Assembly (NCBI GenBank): GCA_900119535.1
Contig: FPJT01000004.1
Coordinates: 192,662-256,661 of the forward strand
Source: Ruminococcus sp. XPD3002
GTDB lineage: Bacteria > Bacillota > Clostridia > Oscillospirales > Ruminococcaceae
DNA length: 64,000 nt
Direction: 5' to 3'
Shown here: positions 16,854 to 25,712 of the stretch, piece after piece
Layout of the letters: each line of letters begins with the position of its first letter
Position numbering within the stretch: position 1 is the first letter of the stretch
Program-made: the position numbers and the translations under genes
Notes under the pieces: model-generated
The model's database searches: none
The model's input: only the letters and a program-made list of their open reading frames with translations
What the model was told of the DNA's origin: nothing

Positions 16854-18890
16854 ATGCCGCCAATAAACGTACTAAGCAAGGAAATATCGGAACTTATCGC
16901 AGCAGGTGAAGTTATAGAACGTCCCTCGTCGGTAATAAAGGAGCTTGTGGAGAACTCCATAGACTCAGGCGCCAGGCACGTTACCGTCGAGATAAAAAAC
17001 GGCGGAGCTACCTATATGCGTGTAAGTGACGACGGCTGCGGCATGGCTTTCGGGGATGTACCTACCGCCTTTCTCCGTCACGCTACAAGCAAGATAGTCT
17101 CAAAGGACGACCTTGACAACATCAACACTCTCGGATTCAGAGGTGAAGCTCTCGCCTCCATTTCCGCCGTTGCAAGAGTTGAGGTAATGACCAAGCAAAA
17201 GGACGAAATGTACGGTACTCTCTATACTATCGAGGGCAGCAATGAAGTCTCCCACGAAAAGGGCGGCTGTCCCGACGGAACTACGATAATTATACGTGAC
17301 CTGTTCTACAATGTGCCTGCAAGGGCGAAGTTCATGAAAAAGGACGTTACCGAAGCAAATGCGGTAAGCCAGATAATGCAGAAGATAACTCTCTCTCACC
17401 CCGATGTAGCTTTCAAGCTCATACGCGATAACCGTATGGAGTTCAGCTCGGCAGGCGACGGAGAGCTGTTTTCCGCCGTTTATGCCGTTTACGGACGTGA
17501 TTTTGCCCGTGACCTCATCCCCGTAGACTACGAGTACCACAGCGTAAAGGTGAGCGGATACGTTGTAAAGCCGCTGTATTCACGCAACAACAGAGCATTC
17601 CAGAACTTCTTTGTCAACGGCAGATACGTCCGCACACGCCTTTGCTCCTCTGCCCTTGAAAACGCCTATACCAACATGATAATGACAGGCAAATTCCCTG
17701 CCTGCATACTCATGATAGACCTCGCCCCTTCCGCTATGGACGTAAACATACACCCTGCAAAGGCGGAAGTCAGGTTCACCGACGAGAAAACTGTCTCGGA
17801 TGCGGTTTTCTTCGCGGTCAAGGACGCACTGATGAAAAACGGACTTATCTACGAGTTCGAGCTGAAGCCCAAAGTAGACTGGACCAAGCCTGCGGAAGAG
17901 CCTCAGGAGCTTGCACAGCAGGAATTCATGTTCACTCCCGTAGAGGACATCCCAAAGGCCGAACAGGCTCTTGCAGAGTCTCCGTCCGCCGCAGTTGTTC
18001 CGCAGTCCGCACCTTCCGAACCTGTAAAGCATGAGGTTTTCACTCCTGCGGCAGAAACTCCTTCGGGATCTCCGTCAGAAAACGATGCGGATGAGGTACT
18101 TGAGACCGTAGGAATAGAAGCCTTCAAGGACTTCGGCCGTCCCGATGTTGTCGTTGCACACAAGGAGACTATCCCTGCACCGTCAGAACCTGTTCACACC
18201 GAACCTCCTGTACAGGTAGAGGGATTCAGATATCTCAGCTCAAAGTCCTTTGAACAGCCCGTCCATTCCGCACCCGAACCTGTAAAGCAGAGTTCTCCCG
18301 AGGACAGGCTCCACGAGGAATTCCCAGATATACGCATAATCGGCGAAGCATTCGGACTCTACGTCATTGCCGAGAGCGGCGACAAAATGATAATCATTGA
18401 CAAACACGCCGCCCACGAACGTATCATTTTCGAGCGTCTGAAAAGCCGCAACTGCCGACAGTACAGCCAGACTCTCCTGAACGGCATCAAGGTTCTCCTT
18501 ACAGCAGAGGAGATAGACGCTATGGAAAACAATCAGGAGCTTCTTGCAGATATGGGATTCACATTCGATTTCACACAGCGTCCCTGCATCGTAGCTACGG
18601 CAGTCCCAACCTTTATAATGGAACTGGATATGGAGGAGATAATCTGCGAAGTTGCAAACAATCTCCGCCTTCACAAGCACGATCCGCAGTCGGGAGCGCT
18701 GGACGATATCCTCCACACAGTTGCCTGCAAATCGGCTATAAAAGCCAACGACAAGAACACTCCCGAGGAAATGAAGGCCCTTGTGGAACAGGTTTGCTAC
18801 GACGAGAAAATAAGACACTGCCCTCACGGCAGACCTGTCATGTTCACCATGACCAAATACAATATCGACCACCAATTCAAAAGAACCTGA
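16854..18890 (+). CDS. mutL: DNA mismatch repair protein MutL (endonuclease type)
   Basis: A 678-residue protein: GHKL ATPase domain (E-L-V-E-N-S-I-D-S-G-A, D-D-G-C-G-M, T-L-G-F-R-G-E-A-L-A-S-I), transducer domain, a long Pro/Glu-rich linker (about 345-480) and the C-terminal dimerisation/endonuclease domain. The latter carries D-K-H-A-A-H-E-R-x-x-x-E, a variant of the D-Q-H-A-x2-E-x4-E metal site, plus A-C-K and C-P-H-G-R-P, so it should be a nicking MutL as in organisms without MutH. GAAAGGAG precedes the ATG. Confidence 0.95.
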   Translation: MPPINVLSKEISELIAAGEVIERPSSVIKELVENSIDSGARHVTVEIKNGGATYMRVSDDGCGMAFGDVPTAFLRHATSKIVSKDDLDNINTLGFRGEALASISAVARVEVMTKQKDEMYGTLYTIEGSNEVSHEKGGCPDGTTIIIRDLFYNVPARAKFMKKDVTEANAVSQIMQKITLSHPDVAFKLIRDNRMEFSSAGDGELFSAVYAVYGRDFARDLIPVDYEYHSVKVSGYVVKPLYSRNNRAFQNFFVNGRYVRTRLCSSALENAYTNMIMTGKFPACILMIDLAPSAMDVNIHPAKAEVRFTDEKTVSDAVFFAVKDALMKNGLIYEFELKPKVDWTKPAEEPQELAQQEFMFTPVEDIPKAEQALAESPSAAVVPQSAPSEPVKHEVFTPAAETPSGSPSENDADEVLETVGIEAFKDFGRPDVVVAHKETIPAPSEPVHTEPPVQVEGFRYLSSKSFEQPVHSAPEPVKQSSPEDRLHEEFPDIRIIGEAFGLYVIAESGDKMIIIDKHAAHERIIFERLKSRNCRQYSQTLLNGIKVLLTAEEIDAMENNQELLADMGFTFDFTQRPCIVATAVPTFIMELDMEEIICEVANNLRLHKHDPQSGALDDILHTVACKSAIKANDKNTPEEMKALVEQVCYDEKIRHCPHGRPVMFTMTKYNIDHQFKRT

Positions 18891-18909
18891 CGGAAAGGAG
18901 AATCCCCCG

Positions 18910-19194
18910 ATGCATTTCCATATCAGCGAAAAGATGTGGTATACACTGGCTTGCTTTGCAGTGGCATTTATCGGAATAATGTCACTGTTTATCAAACGTC
19001 CCGATATAGTAAAAAGTAAAAACAAGTTCGTTCGTGCAGCTATGGTATTCGCCCTTGCATTCGTTCCGGGAGTTCTTGCGGCATCCATCTGCGCCAAAAC
19101 AATAGTAACAGTTTACGATAATTTTGTGTCAGAGCCGACTCAGATAGTTGAGGAAGCTGAGGAGGAAGAAGAAACCGAGAGCAAAAAGCAATAA
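18910..19194 (+). CDS. Small two-helix membrane protein, unknown
   Basis: A 94-residue protein with two transmembrane helices (about 10-30 and 43-65) and an acidic Glu-rich tail ending in K-K-Q. AAAGGAG lies upstream. It starts 19 bases after mutL and is followed by another membrane protein gene; both sit inside the mutL-miaA operon. No family recognised. Confidence 0.65.
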   Translation: MHFHISEKMWYTLACFAVAFIGIMSLFIKRPDIVKSKNKFVRAAMVFALAFVPGVLAASICAKTIVTVYDNFVSEPTQIVEEAEEEEETESKKQ

Positions 19195-19208
19195 ATCAGG
19201 AGGTTATC

Positions 19209-19874
19209 ATGAAACGATCATCCAAAGTTTTTTCAGTAGTATTCAAAGCAGTATATCTTGTTCTTTTGGGATTCGTTGTCTTATGGATCATAAGCAGGAT
19301 TATGATAAGCGCCAGCTCCACCCAGCTTCTTTATCTTAATCTCGGAAAAATGCCTGAAGGCACAGTATTTGCGGATGTTCTTGCGAAAGGTGATTGGAAC
19401 AAGGTAAGAAAGACAAATATAGACTATGAGGATCTTCTTGGAGTTGACCACACCTGTGAGATCGCACAGTATGACAAGGACGGTTACAAAAGCCTGATGT
19501 TCAACGCTGATCTCTATTATACCGGAGACAGGATAGATCCTGCACAGTCTCATAATAAGATCGGTTTTGAAGACTGGTCAGACCTCTTTAAGGAGCTTCC
19601 GTATATAAAGGTGGCTTACTGTGACAAGGACGGAAATATCCTCGGTATCACAGAAGAAAAGCATATAACGCCTGTATTTATGAGGAGATCTCCATATAAT
19701 CTTTATGCAGACGGAGAAGAACTAAGCTACAAACTCGGACCTTTGGATGATATCAAACCGTGGATACTTTTTATAGCAATGACCATATTCGGCGTGGTTT
19801 ATTTAATACATAACAGGCGCAGAAAGAAAAAGCTCATACAGTCGGGAGAAACTGATAATGAACGAAAAGAATAA
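19209..19874 (+). CDS. Unknown membrane protein with central extracytoplasmic domain
   Basis: A 221-residue protein with one N-terminal helix (about 9-36), an external domain of about 140 residues and a second helix (about 178-198) followed by a basic cytoplasmic tail (R-R-R-K-K-K). AGGAGG is 6 bases upstream. Its 3' end overlaps the start of miaA by 17 bases, indicating translational coupling. No recognisable family. Confidence 0.65.
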   Translation: MKRSSKVFSVVFKAVYLVLLGFVVLWIISRIMISASSTQLLYLNLGKMPEGTVFADVLAKGDWNKVRKTNIDYEDLLGVDHTCEIAQYDKDGYKSLMFNADLYYTGDRIDPAQSHNKIGFEDWSDLFKELPYIKVAYCDKDGNILGITEEKHITPVFMRRSPYNLYADGEELSYKLGPLDDIKPWILFIAMTIFGVVYLIHNRRRKKKLIQSGETDNERKE

Positions 19875-20811
19875 CAAACCCTTTGTCCTTGCGGTAGTCG
19901 GTCCCACCGCTTCGGGAAAGACCGCTCTCGGCATAGAACTGGCAAAGGAATACGGCGGAGAGGTAGTTTCTGCGGATTCCATGCAGATATACAAGGGTAT
20001 GGATATCGCCTCAGCAAAACCCACTAAAGAAGAGATGCAGGGCATACCTCATCACCTCATCAGCTTTCTGGACAGGGACGTTTCTTTCAGTGCCGCAGAG
20101 TATGTGAAGCTCGCAAACGAATGTATCCGTGATATACTCAGCCGCGGTAAACTGCCGATTATCGTCGGCGGTACGGGACTTTACATCGATTCGCTCCTTG
20201 ACAACGTCCGCTTCTCGGAAGTAAAGAACGACGAAGCCTACAGGCAGTCCCTCTACGATATCGCAAGAACTCAGGGAAATGACGTCCTGTACGCCGAGCT
20301 TCTTGAAAAGGATCCCGAAGCCGCCGCTTCCATGCATATGAACAACACCATACGAGTTGTACGCGCCCTTGAAGTCATACACGTAACGGGCAGGAAGTTC
20401 AGCGACCTGAAAGCCGAGAGCAGATGCGAGGAGAGTCCCTATGACAGTCTCATCATCGGTCTTAACTCCACGGACAGAGCGATACTCTACGAAAGGATCA
20501 ACCTCCGTGTGGATCAGATGCTTAAGGCAGGTCTCGTGGAGGAAGCAAGGGAGCTCTGGCAGCAGAGCGGCATGAAGACAGCCGCCAACGCTATCGGCTA
20601 CAAGGAACTCATTCCCTACTTCGAGGGACAGGCTGAACTCTGGGAATGTATCGACAAAATAAAACAAGAAACACGAAGATACGCCAAAAGACAGCTTACA
20701 TGGTTTAGAAGAAATGAGCGTATCAGGTGGATCATGACCGAAGATTTTAGTAAAAAGAATGAAATTTTTCAAAAATCAAAAAATACTATAGCAAATTACA
20801 GAAATATATGA
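19858..20811 (+). CDS. miaA: tRNA dimethylallyltransferase (MiaA)
   Basis: Adds the dimethylallyl group to A37 of tRNAs, producing the substrate of MiaB. The 317-residue protein starts with the P-loop G-P-T-A-S-G-K-T (about 14-21), followed by S-A-D-S-M-Q-I-Y-K-G-M-D-I-A-S-A-K-P-T, I-V-G-G-T-G-L-Y-I-D-S-L, and ends with A-K-R-Q-L-T-W-F-R-R-N, all family hallmarks. It overlaps the previous gene by 17 bases; hfq follows, the usual miaA-hfq order. Confidence 0.96.
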   Translation: MNEKNNKPFVLAVVGPTASGKTALGIELAKEYGGEVVSADSMQIYKGMDIASAKPTKEEMQGIPHHLISFLDRDVSFSAAEYVKLANECIRDILSRGKLPIIVGGTGLYIDSLLDNVRFSEVKNDEAYRQSLYDIARTQGNDVLYAELLEKDPEAAASMHMNNTIRVVRALEVIHVTGRKFSDLKAESRCEESPYDSLIIGLNSTDRAILYERINLRVDQMLKAGLVEEARELWQQSGMKTAANAIGYKELIPYFEGQAELWECIDKIKQETRRYAKRQLTWFRRNERIRWIMTEDFSKKNEIFQKSKNTIANYRNI

Positions 20812-20915
20812 TATAATGTATTGTGTGTATTTCTATATACCCGACGTATTGCGTCCCGACGCTCGTCAGGTCTGTGGGCTGCACACCCGAATATATTGAA
20901 GAACGGAGAATGTGT
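20812..20915 (+). promoter_or_regulatory. hfq leader with TATAAT and nested hairpin
   Basis: TATAAT at 20812-20817 (start overlapping the miaA end; -35 poor) could give hfq its own transcript. The following leader can fold: GACG (20843-20846) with CGTC (20864-20867) enclosing GCGT/ACGC, then GTG...CAC around 20874-20884. Such a structured leader is a candidate for Hfq feedback control. Confidence 0.45.
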
Positions 20916-21155
20916 ATGAACAAAACTATCAATCTGCAGGACGTTTTTCTCAACCAGTGCAGAAAAGAACGTATCGTCGTTACTATTATCCTCACTAACG
21001 GCTTCCAGTTCAAGGGAATGGTAAGAGGTTTCGACAGCTATGTTGCTATTTTCGACTGCGACGGTAAGCAGCAGCTCGTTTATAAGCACGCAATTTCAAC
21101 TATTATACCTGCAAAGTCGGTTTCTATTCTTGACGCTTCGGAGAAAAGCGAATAA
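20916..21155 (+). CDS. hfq: RNA chaperone Hfq
   Basis: A 79-residue Sm-like protein that forms hexameric rings on RNA. Sm1 region: L-Q-D-x-F-L-N-Q-x-R-K-E-R; followed by [16 protein letters not shown]; Sm2: [11 protein letters not shown] (family norm Y-K-H-A-I-S-T). The start at 20916 was chosen because CGGAG is 7 bases upstream and family proteins begin here; an ATG at 20910 is an alternative. Tail after the Sm fold is short, as usual in Gram-positives. Confidence 0.95.
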   Translation: MNKTINLQDVFLNQCRKERIVVTIILTNGFQFKGMVRGFDSYVAIFDCDGKQQLVYKHAISTIIPAKSVSILDASEKSE

Positions 21156-21167
21156 GACGGTGATCTG

Positions 21168-22439
21168 ATGCGCGTAAACAGATCGGATAGCATCCTGCCT
21201 ATAAGACTCCTTCGCGATGCTGTGCTCATCCTTATAATAATAGTATTTATAAGTATCGCAGTGAATTTCTTCCGCAACCGCGAAGCAGAAACAGTTGTCG
21301 CCCTTATGGCAGAAGCCCACTCTTCCAAAGAATTCAAGGGCGTGTTTATCCGCGATGAAGAAGTGCTTACCTACAGCGGAGACGGCGTTCTGAGCTATAA
21401 CGTCGCAGACGGTGGAAAGCTCGGTATCAATACCGTTATCGCTCAGGTCTATCCAACAGATGAACAGATCAGCGTGAACAGAGAAAAGGCAGGGCTTACA
21501 AGAAGACTTGAGATTCTTAAAAAAATACAGAACCCGGGAACGCTCCAGTCAGCCCAGCCCGCAAGCCTTTCCGCTAATATAGAGGAAAGCTACCGCAGCC
21601 TTATCTACTGCCGCGATATGAAAAATTATCCCGAGCTTAAAAATCTTATGGATGACCTTATCGTTGATATGAGTACCTATCAGATAATTACAGGAGAAGT
21701 TACGGATTTCTCAAAACAGATCTCTGATATCAACGAGGAACTCGCTCAGCTCGAGGTCAGTTCCGTAAAGCCGAAGGAACAGATCAAATCCTCTCGTTCA
21801 GCCTATTTCGCAAGCTATGCGGACGGCTATGAGTTTGAACTCGGTCCCGACAGCATAAATACCATATCCATAAGAGAGATCGAAAAGATCACCGACCGCA
21901 GAAGTACAGATAAAACAGTGGTCGGAAAACTCATCGAAGGCTACGGATGGTACCTTGCAGGAGTTATTGACAACTCAAAAAAAGAATACAATATCGGCGA
22001 ATCTGTCAAGCTCAGATTCGATTCGGGAAGCGATACATACGACGCTGTCATAAAGAATATACGCGATGAGGGCGACCCTGCAAGAAGTATATTCATTATA
22101 GAGTGCAGTGCATTCAACTATGACCTCGTTCAGCACCGCACCGAAACAGCAGAACTCATCAAGAATGACGTTCAGGGACTTAAAGTTCCCCGTGATGCGA
22201 TACGCTTCGCCGACGTTACCGAAACAGTAACAGACCCCGAAAGCGGTGAGGTCTCGGAAAAGACCGTAAACTGCAAGGGAGTTTACATAATGAAGGGCGA
22301 ACAGGTAGAATTCAAGAAGATCGATGTCAAATTCGAGGGAAGCAATTACGTCCTCTCGAAAACACACGACAACGATAAAAGCTATCTCGCTCTTTATGAC
22401 AATATTCTGATTGAAGGTGTTGAAGCAGATGAAGAATGA
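21168..22439 (+). CDS. HlyD-like membrane fusion/periplasmic adaptor-type protein
   Basis: A 423-residue protein with one N-terminal transmembrane helix (about 15-36), a lipoyl/barrel-sandwich-like first half (V-F-I-R-D-E-E-V-L-T-Y-S-G-D-G-V-L-S-Y), a coiled-coil stretch (about 100-200) and a second barrel half ending with V-P-R-D-A-I-R-F. This is the HlyD-like family found just upstream of yggS-sepF in many Clostridia; no transporter partner is encoded nearby, so an efflux role is doubtful and a division-related role is possible. Its end overlaps yggS by 11 bases. Confidence 0.7.
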   Translation: MRVNRSDSILPIRLLRDAVLILIIIVFISIAVNFFRNREAETVVALMAEAHSSKEFKGVFIRDEEVLTYSGDGVLSYNVADGGKLGINTVIAQVYPTDEQISVNREKAGLTRRLEILKKIQNPGTLQSAQPASLSANIEESYRSLIYCRDMKNYPELKNLMDDLIVDMSTYQIITGEVTDFSKQISDINEELAQLEVSSVKPKEQIKSSRSAYFASYADGYEFELGPDSINTISIREIEKITDRRSTDKTVVGKLIEGYGWYLAGVIDNSKKEYNIGESVKLRFDSGSDTYDAVIKNIRDEGDPARSIFIIECSAFNYDLVQHRTETAELIKNDVQGLKVPRDAIRFADVTETVTDPESGEVSEKTVNCKGVYIMKGEQVEFKKIDVKFEGSNYVLSKTHDNDKSYLALYDNILIEGVEADEE

Positions 22440-23133
22440 GTTCGGATATATCAGCGAAAACCTTCGGGTCATAAAAGAAAATGCCGCTGAAGCTGCGGAC
22501 AAGTACCGCGGCGGCGTTATGCCGCGTATCATGGCTGTTACCAAAACAGTCTCACCTGCGGCTGTCAATTACGCAGTAAGCCTCGGCATCGGACTCCTCG
22601 GTGAGAACCGCGTTCAGGAGTTCCTTTCAAAGCAGGAAAGCTATGATCCCTCTGCTGAAGTCCATTTTATCGGCCATCTGCAGACCAATAAAGTAAAATA
22701 CATCATAGAACCTATGACCATGATACAGTCAGTGGACAGCCTTAAACTCGGAACTGAGATAAGCCGTCTCGCCGCTATCCACGGCAAGACTATGGACGTT
22801 CTCTGCGAGGTCAATATCGGCGGTGAAGACTCGAAAAGCGGTGTCTCTCCTTCTGAACTTGTCCCCCTCCTTGAACAGCTCGCTCAGCTCGAAGGCATCA
22901 GGGTAAAAGGTCTTATGACTATCCCTCCCCCCTCCGACGGAGATATCTTCCTCGGAAAAATGGAGGAGCTATTCAACAATATAAAAGACAGAAATATCAG
23001 TGGCATTTCCATGGACGAGCTTTCTATGGGCATGACTCATGATTACGCAGAAGCCATTCAGCACGGCTCTACTATCGTAAGGATCGGCACCGGCCTTTTC
23101 GGTGCAAGAGACTACGGAACAAAAAATGCCTGA
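22429..23133 (+). CDS. PLP-binding homeostasis protein YggS/YlmE
   Basis: A 234-residue alanine-racemase-fold protein that binds pyridoxal phosphate and buffers cellular PLP/amino acid pools. The PLP lysine lies in M-A-V-T-K-T-V-S (about 36), followed by G-E-N-R-V-Q-E-F, F-I-G-H-L-Q-T-N-K-V, L-C-E-V-N-I-G-G-E-x-S-K-S-G and G-L-M-T-I-P-P, with M-G-M-T-H-D-Y-A near the end (family usually M-S-M-D/S). The ATG at 22429 is preferred over TTG 22411 because AAGGTG sits 10 bases upstream. Part of the conserved yggS-sepF-ylmH-divIVA group. Confidence 0.92.
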   Translation: MKNEFGYISENLRVIKENAAEAADKYRGGVMPRIMAVTKTVSPAAVNYAVSLGIGLLGENRVQEFLSKQESYDPSAEVHFIGHLQTNKVKYIIEPMTMIQSVDSLKLGTEISRLAAIHGKTMDVLCEVNIGGEDSKSGVSPSELVPLLEQLAQLEGIRVKGLMTIPPPSDGDIFLGKMEELFNNIKDRNISGISMDELSMGMTHDYAEAIQHGSTIVRIGTGLFGARDYGTKNA

Positions 23134-23163
23134 AACGGCATAGCTGTAAGTATCCCACAAAAT

Positions 23164-23223
23164 CCTCTGAATACAGGGAACTTCCCTCTCAGGGGTTCGT
23201 GTGAACTGCCTACCGCAGGGCAG
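23164..23223 (+). ncRNA. Compact multi-hairpin leader upstream of sepF (candidate structured RNA)
   Basis: Within 60 bases three stems follow each other: CCTCTGA (23164-23170) with TCAGGGG (23189-23195) enclosing GGGAA/TTCCC, GTTC-GTGT-GAAC (23195-23206) and CTGCC (23206-23210) with GGCAG (23219-23223). No U-run follows, so it is not a plain terminator. It could be an mRNA leader or a processing site controlling sepF. Confidence 0.45.
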
Positions 23224-23267
23224 ATCAGCGATATAGAAAATGTGCGGAGAAACGGAGATTATTTATT

Positions 23268-23753
23268 ATGAAAATTTTTGACAACCTTAAGGACTTCTTC
23301 TTCGCTGCCGAGGATGAGGACATGGATTATGCCGATACTCCTATGAGAAGCGAAAGAGCTGAAAGAGTTGAACAGCGTCAGGCTGCATATGCTGCTCAGA
23401 CTAACGCAGTTGAGCGTGAAGAGCCCGTTGCAGAGCCTAACAGACGCAACAAGGTAGTTAATATCCAGACAACTGCTCAGCTTCAGGTAGTTCTTGTTAA
23501 GCCTTCCGCTTTCACAGATGCAAAGCAGATCGCCGATCACCTTATCGCTAAGAAGACTGTTGTTCTCAACCTCGAGACTGCTTCTCCCGAAAACAAGAGA
23601 AGAATCATCGATTTCCTCGTAGGTGTTGCTTACGCTAACGGCGGAAGCCTCAAGCCCGTTGCTAACCTTACTTATATCATAACTCCTTACAACGTTGGCT
23701 TTATCGGTGAAGACCTCGTGGGCGAACTCGAAAACAACGGCGTATTTATCTGA
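23268..23753 (+). CDS. sepF: Cell division protein SepF
   Basis: A 161-residue protein that bundles FtsZ and tethers it to the membrane. The N-terminal amphipathic helix (M-K-I-F-D-N-L-K-D-F-F), acidic linker and C-terminal SepF core (about 75-161, with V-L-V-K-P, V-V-L-N-L and R-I-I-D-F-L-V-G) are all present. CGGAG upstream. Its stop overlaps the first base of ylmH. Position between yggS and ylmH is the standard arrangement. Confidence 0.95.
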   Translation: MKIFDNLKDFFFAAEDEDMDYADTPMRSERAERVEQRQAAYAAQTNAVEREEPVAEPNRRNKVVNIQTTAQLQVVLVKPSAFTDAKQIADHLIAKKTVVLNLETASPENKRRIIDFLVGVAYANGGSLKPVANLTYIITPYNVGFIGEDLVGELENNGVFI

Positions 23754-24511
23754 TGGATCCCCTTTCGGATAAGCTTTTCTCAGCAAGACTCAGCGACCTT
23801 CTTTCACAAAGTGAGAGAAACGGATGCGCTGTATTCTCACCCTTCCTCGACGAACGGCAGTGTGCCGAAGCTGAAGCCTGGTGCAGACGGAATGCAGGCG
23901 GTATGTGTTATACGCTCTACGGCGGCTATGACGGCGCAAGACGTAAAATGCTCGCTTTCTATCCCGATTACTGTCAGGACTTCATTATGGACGAGTTCCC
24001 TATGGTCTGTCTTACTTTCACTTTTCGCAAAGAGGACAAGCTCACACACCGCGATTTTCTCGGTTCATTCATGGCTCTCAGACTGAAGCGCGAGGTCATC
24101 GGAGATATTATTACCGACGAAGGCAATGCGCAGGCCTTTGTCACCGAAATTGCCGCTAAGGATATTATGTCATCCGTAAGCAAGATTGGCAGGATCGGCG
24201 TCAGGATCACCGATGAACAGCCCTTTGTACTGGAACATGAACAGGAATTCAAGGAAATAGGCGGAACAGTCGCTTCAATGCGTCTCGACTGCATTGTCGG
24301 ACTTGCGGCAAATATCAGCCGCTCCAATGCAGCGGACCTTATCCGCGGCGAAAAAGTGGATATCAACCATTTTACCGTCACTTCGGTCTCTCACGAGCTC
24401 AAAGAAGGCGATATCCTGTCGATACGAGGATGCGGAAGATTTATTCTTTCAGGTATAGACGGTCTTACCCGTAAAGGCCGTATACACATAAATCTGCGAA
24501 AATATGTATAG
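23753..24511 (+). CDS. ylmH: YlmH-type S4-domain RNA-binding protein
   Basis: A 252-residue protein: N-terminal fold shared with YlmH (D-P-L-S-D-K...F-L-x-x-R-Q), central region and a C-terminal S4 domain (about 175-240: V-A-S-M-R-L-D-C-I-V...R-S-N-A-A-D-L-I-R-G-E-K-V...G-D-I-L-S-I-R-G). In Bacillus YlmH is a ribosome quality control factor that binds stalled 50S-peptidyl-tRNA; its gene lies in the division cluster. The start overlaps the sepF stop by one base. Confidence 0.9.
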   Translation: MDPLSDKLFSARLSDLLSQSERNGCAVFSPFLDERQCAEAEAWCRRNAGGMCYTLYGGYDGARRKMLAFYPDYCQDFIMDEFPMVCLTFTFRKEDKLTHRDFLGSFMALRLKREVIGDIITDEGNAQAFVTEIAAKDIMSSVSKIGRIGVRITDEQPFVLEHEQEFKEIGGTVASMRLDCIVGLAANISRSNAADLIRGEKVDINHFTVTSVSHELKEGDILSIRGCGRFILSGIDGLTRKGRIHINLRKYV

Positions 24512-24523
24512 AGGTGAATAGTT

Positions 24524-25144
24524 ATGATTACTTCAAAAGATGTAAGAAATAAAAGATTTGAAAAGGCTGCATTCGGCTATAAGCAGGAGGAGATCGACGA
24601 ATTTCTCTCCCAGCTCGAAGCTGAACTGGATGAAATGGAACGCGACCGTATAGAAGCTAACAACAAGATCCAGATACTTGCAGACAAGGTAAGAGAGTAT
24701 ATGAAGGACGAGGATGCCCTTAAGGATGCTCTTCTCGGCGCTCAGAAGCAGGGTCATCAGGTAATTGATGAGGCTAACGAAAAGGCTAAGCAGATCCTTG
24801 CAGAAGCTCAGGCTAAGGCTGATGAGCTTGAGGACGAGGCTGTCCGTCAGCACGCTGAGGCAATGGAGAAGAACCGCCTTGAGATCGCTAAGGAGAAAAC
24901 TGCTCTCGTTGAGGCGCAGCAGCAGGTCGCAGACTTCAAGAAGAGTCTGTTCGACATGTACAAGAGCCACCTCGAACTCATTTCTTCAATGCCCGAGACT
25001 TTCGCTGAAGCTACAGGCGCAGAGCCTGAGGTAGAGACTGCTGAAGAGATCGCTGCTGCTGTTGCCGCAGAGGAAGAAGCAGCCGCTGCTGCAGCTGCCG
25101 CTGAAGCTGAGGCAGGAAATGCATTTGAAGAGGACGCTGAATAA
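24524..25144 (+). CDS. divIVA: DivIVA-domain cell division/polarity protein
   Basis: A 206-residue protein. The N-terminal lipid-binding segment (M-I-T-S-K-D-V-R-N-K-R-F-E-K-A-A-F-G-Y-K-Q-E-E-I-D-E) and first coiled coil match DivIVA; a long Ala/Glu/Lys coiled coil runs to about residue 150, and the tail is an Ala/Glu low-complexity stretch. DivIVA oligomerises on curved membrane at septa and poles. Closely follows ylmH (12 bases) with GAGGTGA upstream. Confidence 0.93.
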   Translation: MITSKDVRNKRFEKAAFGYKQEEIDEFLSQLEAELDEMERDRIEANNKIQILADKVREYMKDEDALKDALLGAQKQGHQVIDEANEKAKQILAEAQAKADELEDEAVRQHAEAMEKNRLEIAKEKTALVEAQQQVADFKKSLFDMYKSHLELISSMPETFAEATGAEPEVETAEEIAAAVAAEEEAAAAAAAAEAEAGNAFEEDAE

Positions 25145-25171
25145 GCGCTGCTCTCATCAGAAAATCAACGA

Positions 25172-25201
25172 AAAGCCTGCTGCCGCATCAGACAGCAGGC
25201 A
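25172..25201 (+). terminator. Hairpin between divIVA and lspA
   Basis: GCCTGCTG pairs with CAGCAGGC (within about 25172-25200). Only ATATTATTTG follows, so termination would be partial at best; it may attenuate read-through or stabilise the upstream mRNA. Confidence 0.45.
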
Positions 25202-25223
25202 TATTATTTGAAAGGATATCCCT

Positions 25224-25712
25224 GTGATAATATTTCTGATACTACTTATACCGATCCTTATTGCCGCAGACCAGATAGTCAAATACTGGGCTGTTCATTC
25301 ACTTATGCCCGTCGGCAGTATGGATTTCATCAAGTTCGGCGATACAAAGATATTCGACCTTACTTACCTCGAAAATACAGGCGCTATTTTCGGAAGCATG
25401 TCGGGACAGAGATGGTTCCTTATCGGCTTCACTTCTATAGTGATCGCTGCCGCTGTGATCGGTATGTTCATTGCATATAAAAAGAATGCGAAGTTTCTCT
25501 CATTCGTCATAGCTCTGTTCATTGCAGGCGGCATCGGCAACCTCATCGACAGGATACGCTTCGGTTATGTTGTTGATATGTTCGAGCTGAAGCTGTTCAG
25601 GTTCGCTATCTTCAACGTTGCGGATATCTATGTGACCGTGGCATGTATTCTGGCTATAATATACGTACTTTTCATCGAACCGAAAAAAGCAAAGGCGGAG
25701 AAAAATGAGTGA
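25224..25712 (+). CDS. lspA: Lipoprotein signal peptidase II
   Basis: Membrane aspartyl protease that removes signal peptides from prolipoproteins after lipidation; this window alone encodes at least four predicted lipoproteins. The 162-residue protein has four transmembrane helices and the conserved blocks D-Q-I-V-K, L-E-N-T-G-A-I-F-G, G-N-L-I-D-R and F-N-V-A-D with the two catalytic Asp in the last two blocks. The start is GTG at 25224 with AAAGGA upstream. It overlaps rluD by 8 bases. Confidence 0.95.
   Translation: MIIFLILLIPILIAADQIVKYWAVHSLMPVGSMDFIKFGDTKIFDLTYLENTGAIFGSMSGQRWFLIGFTSIVIAAAVIGMFIAYKKNAKFLSFVIALFIAGGIGNLIDRIRFGYVVDMFELKLFRFAIFNVADIYVTVACILAIIYVLFIEPKKAKAEKNE

Noticed and set aside
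23164..23223. ZTP/pfl riboswitch before sepF
   Set aside because: Only a short stretch resembles the consensus; spacing of conserved parts and the downstream gene do not fit.
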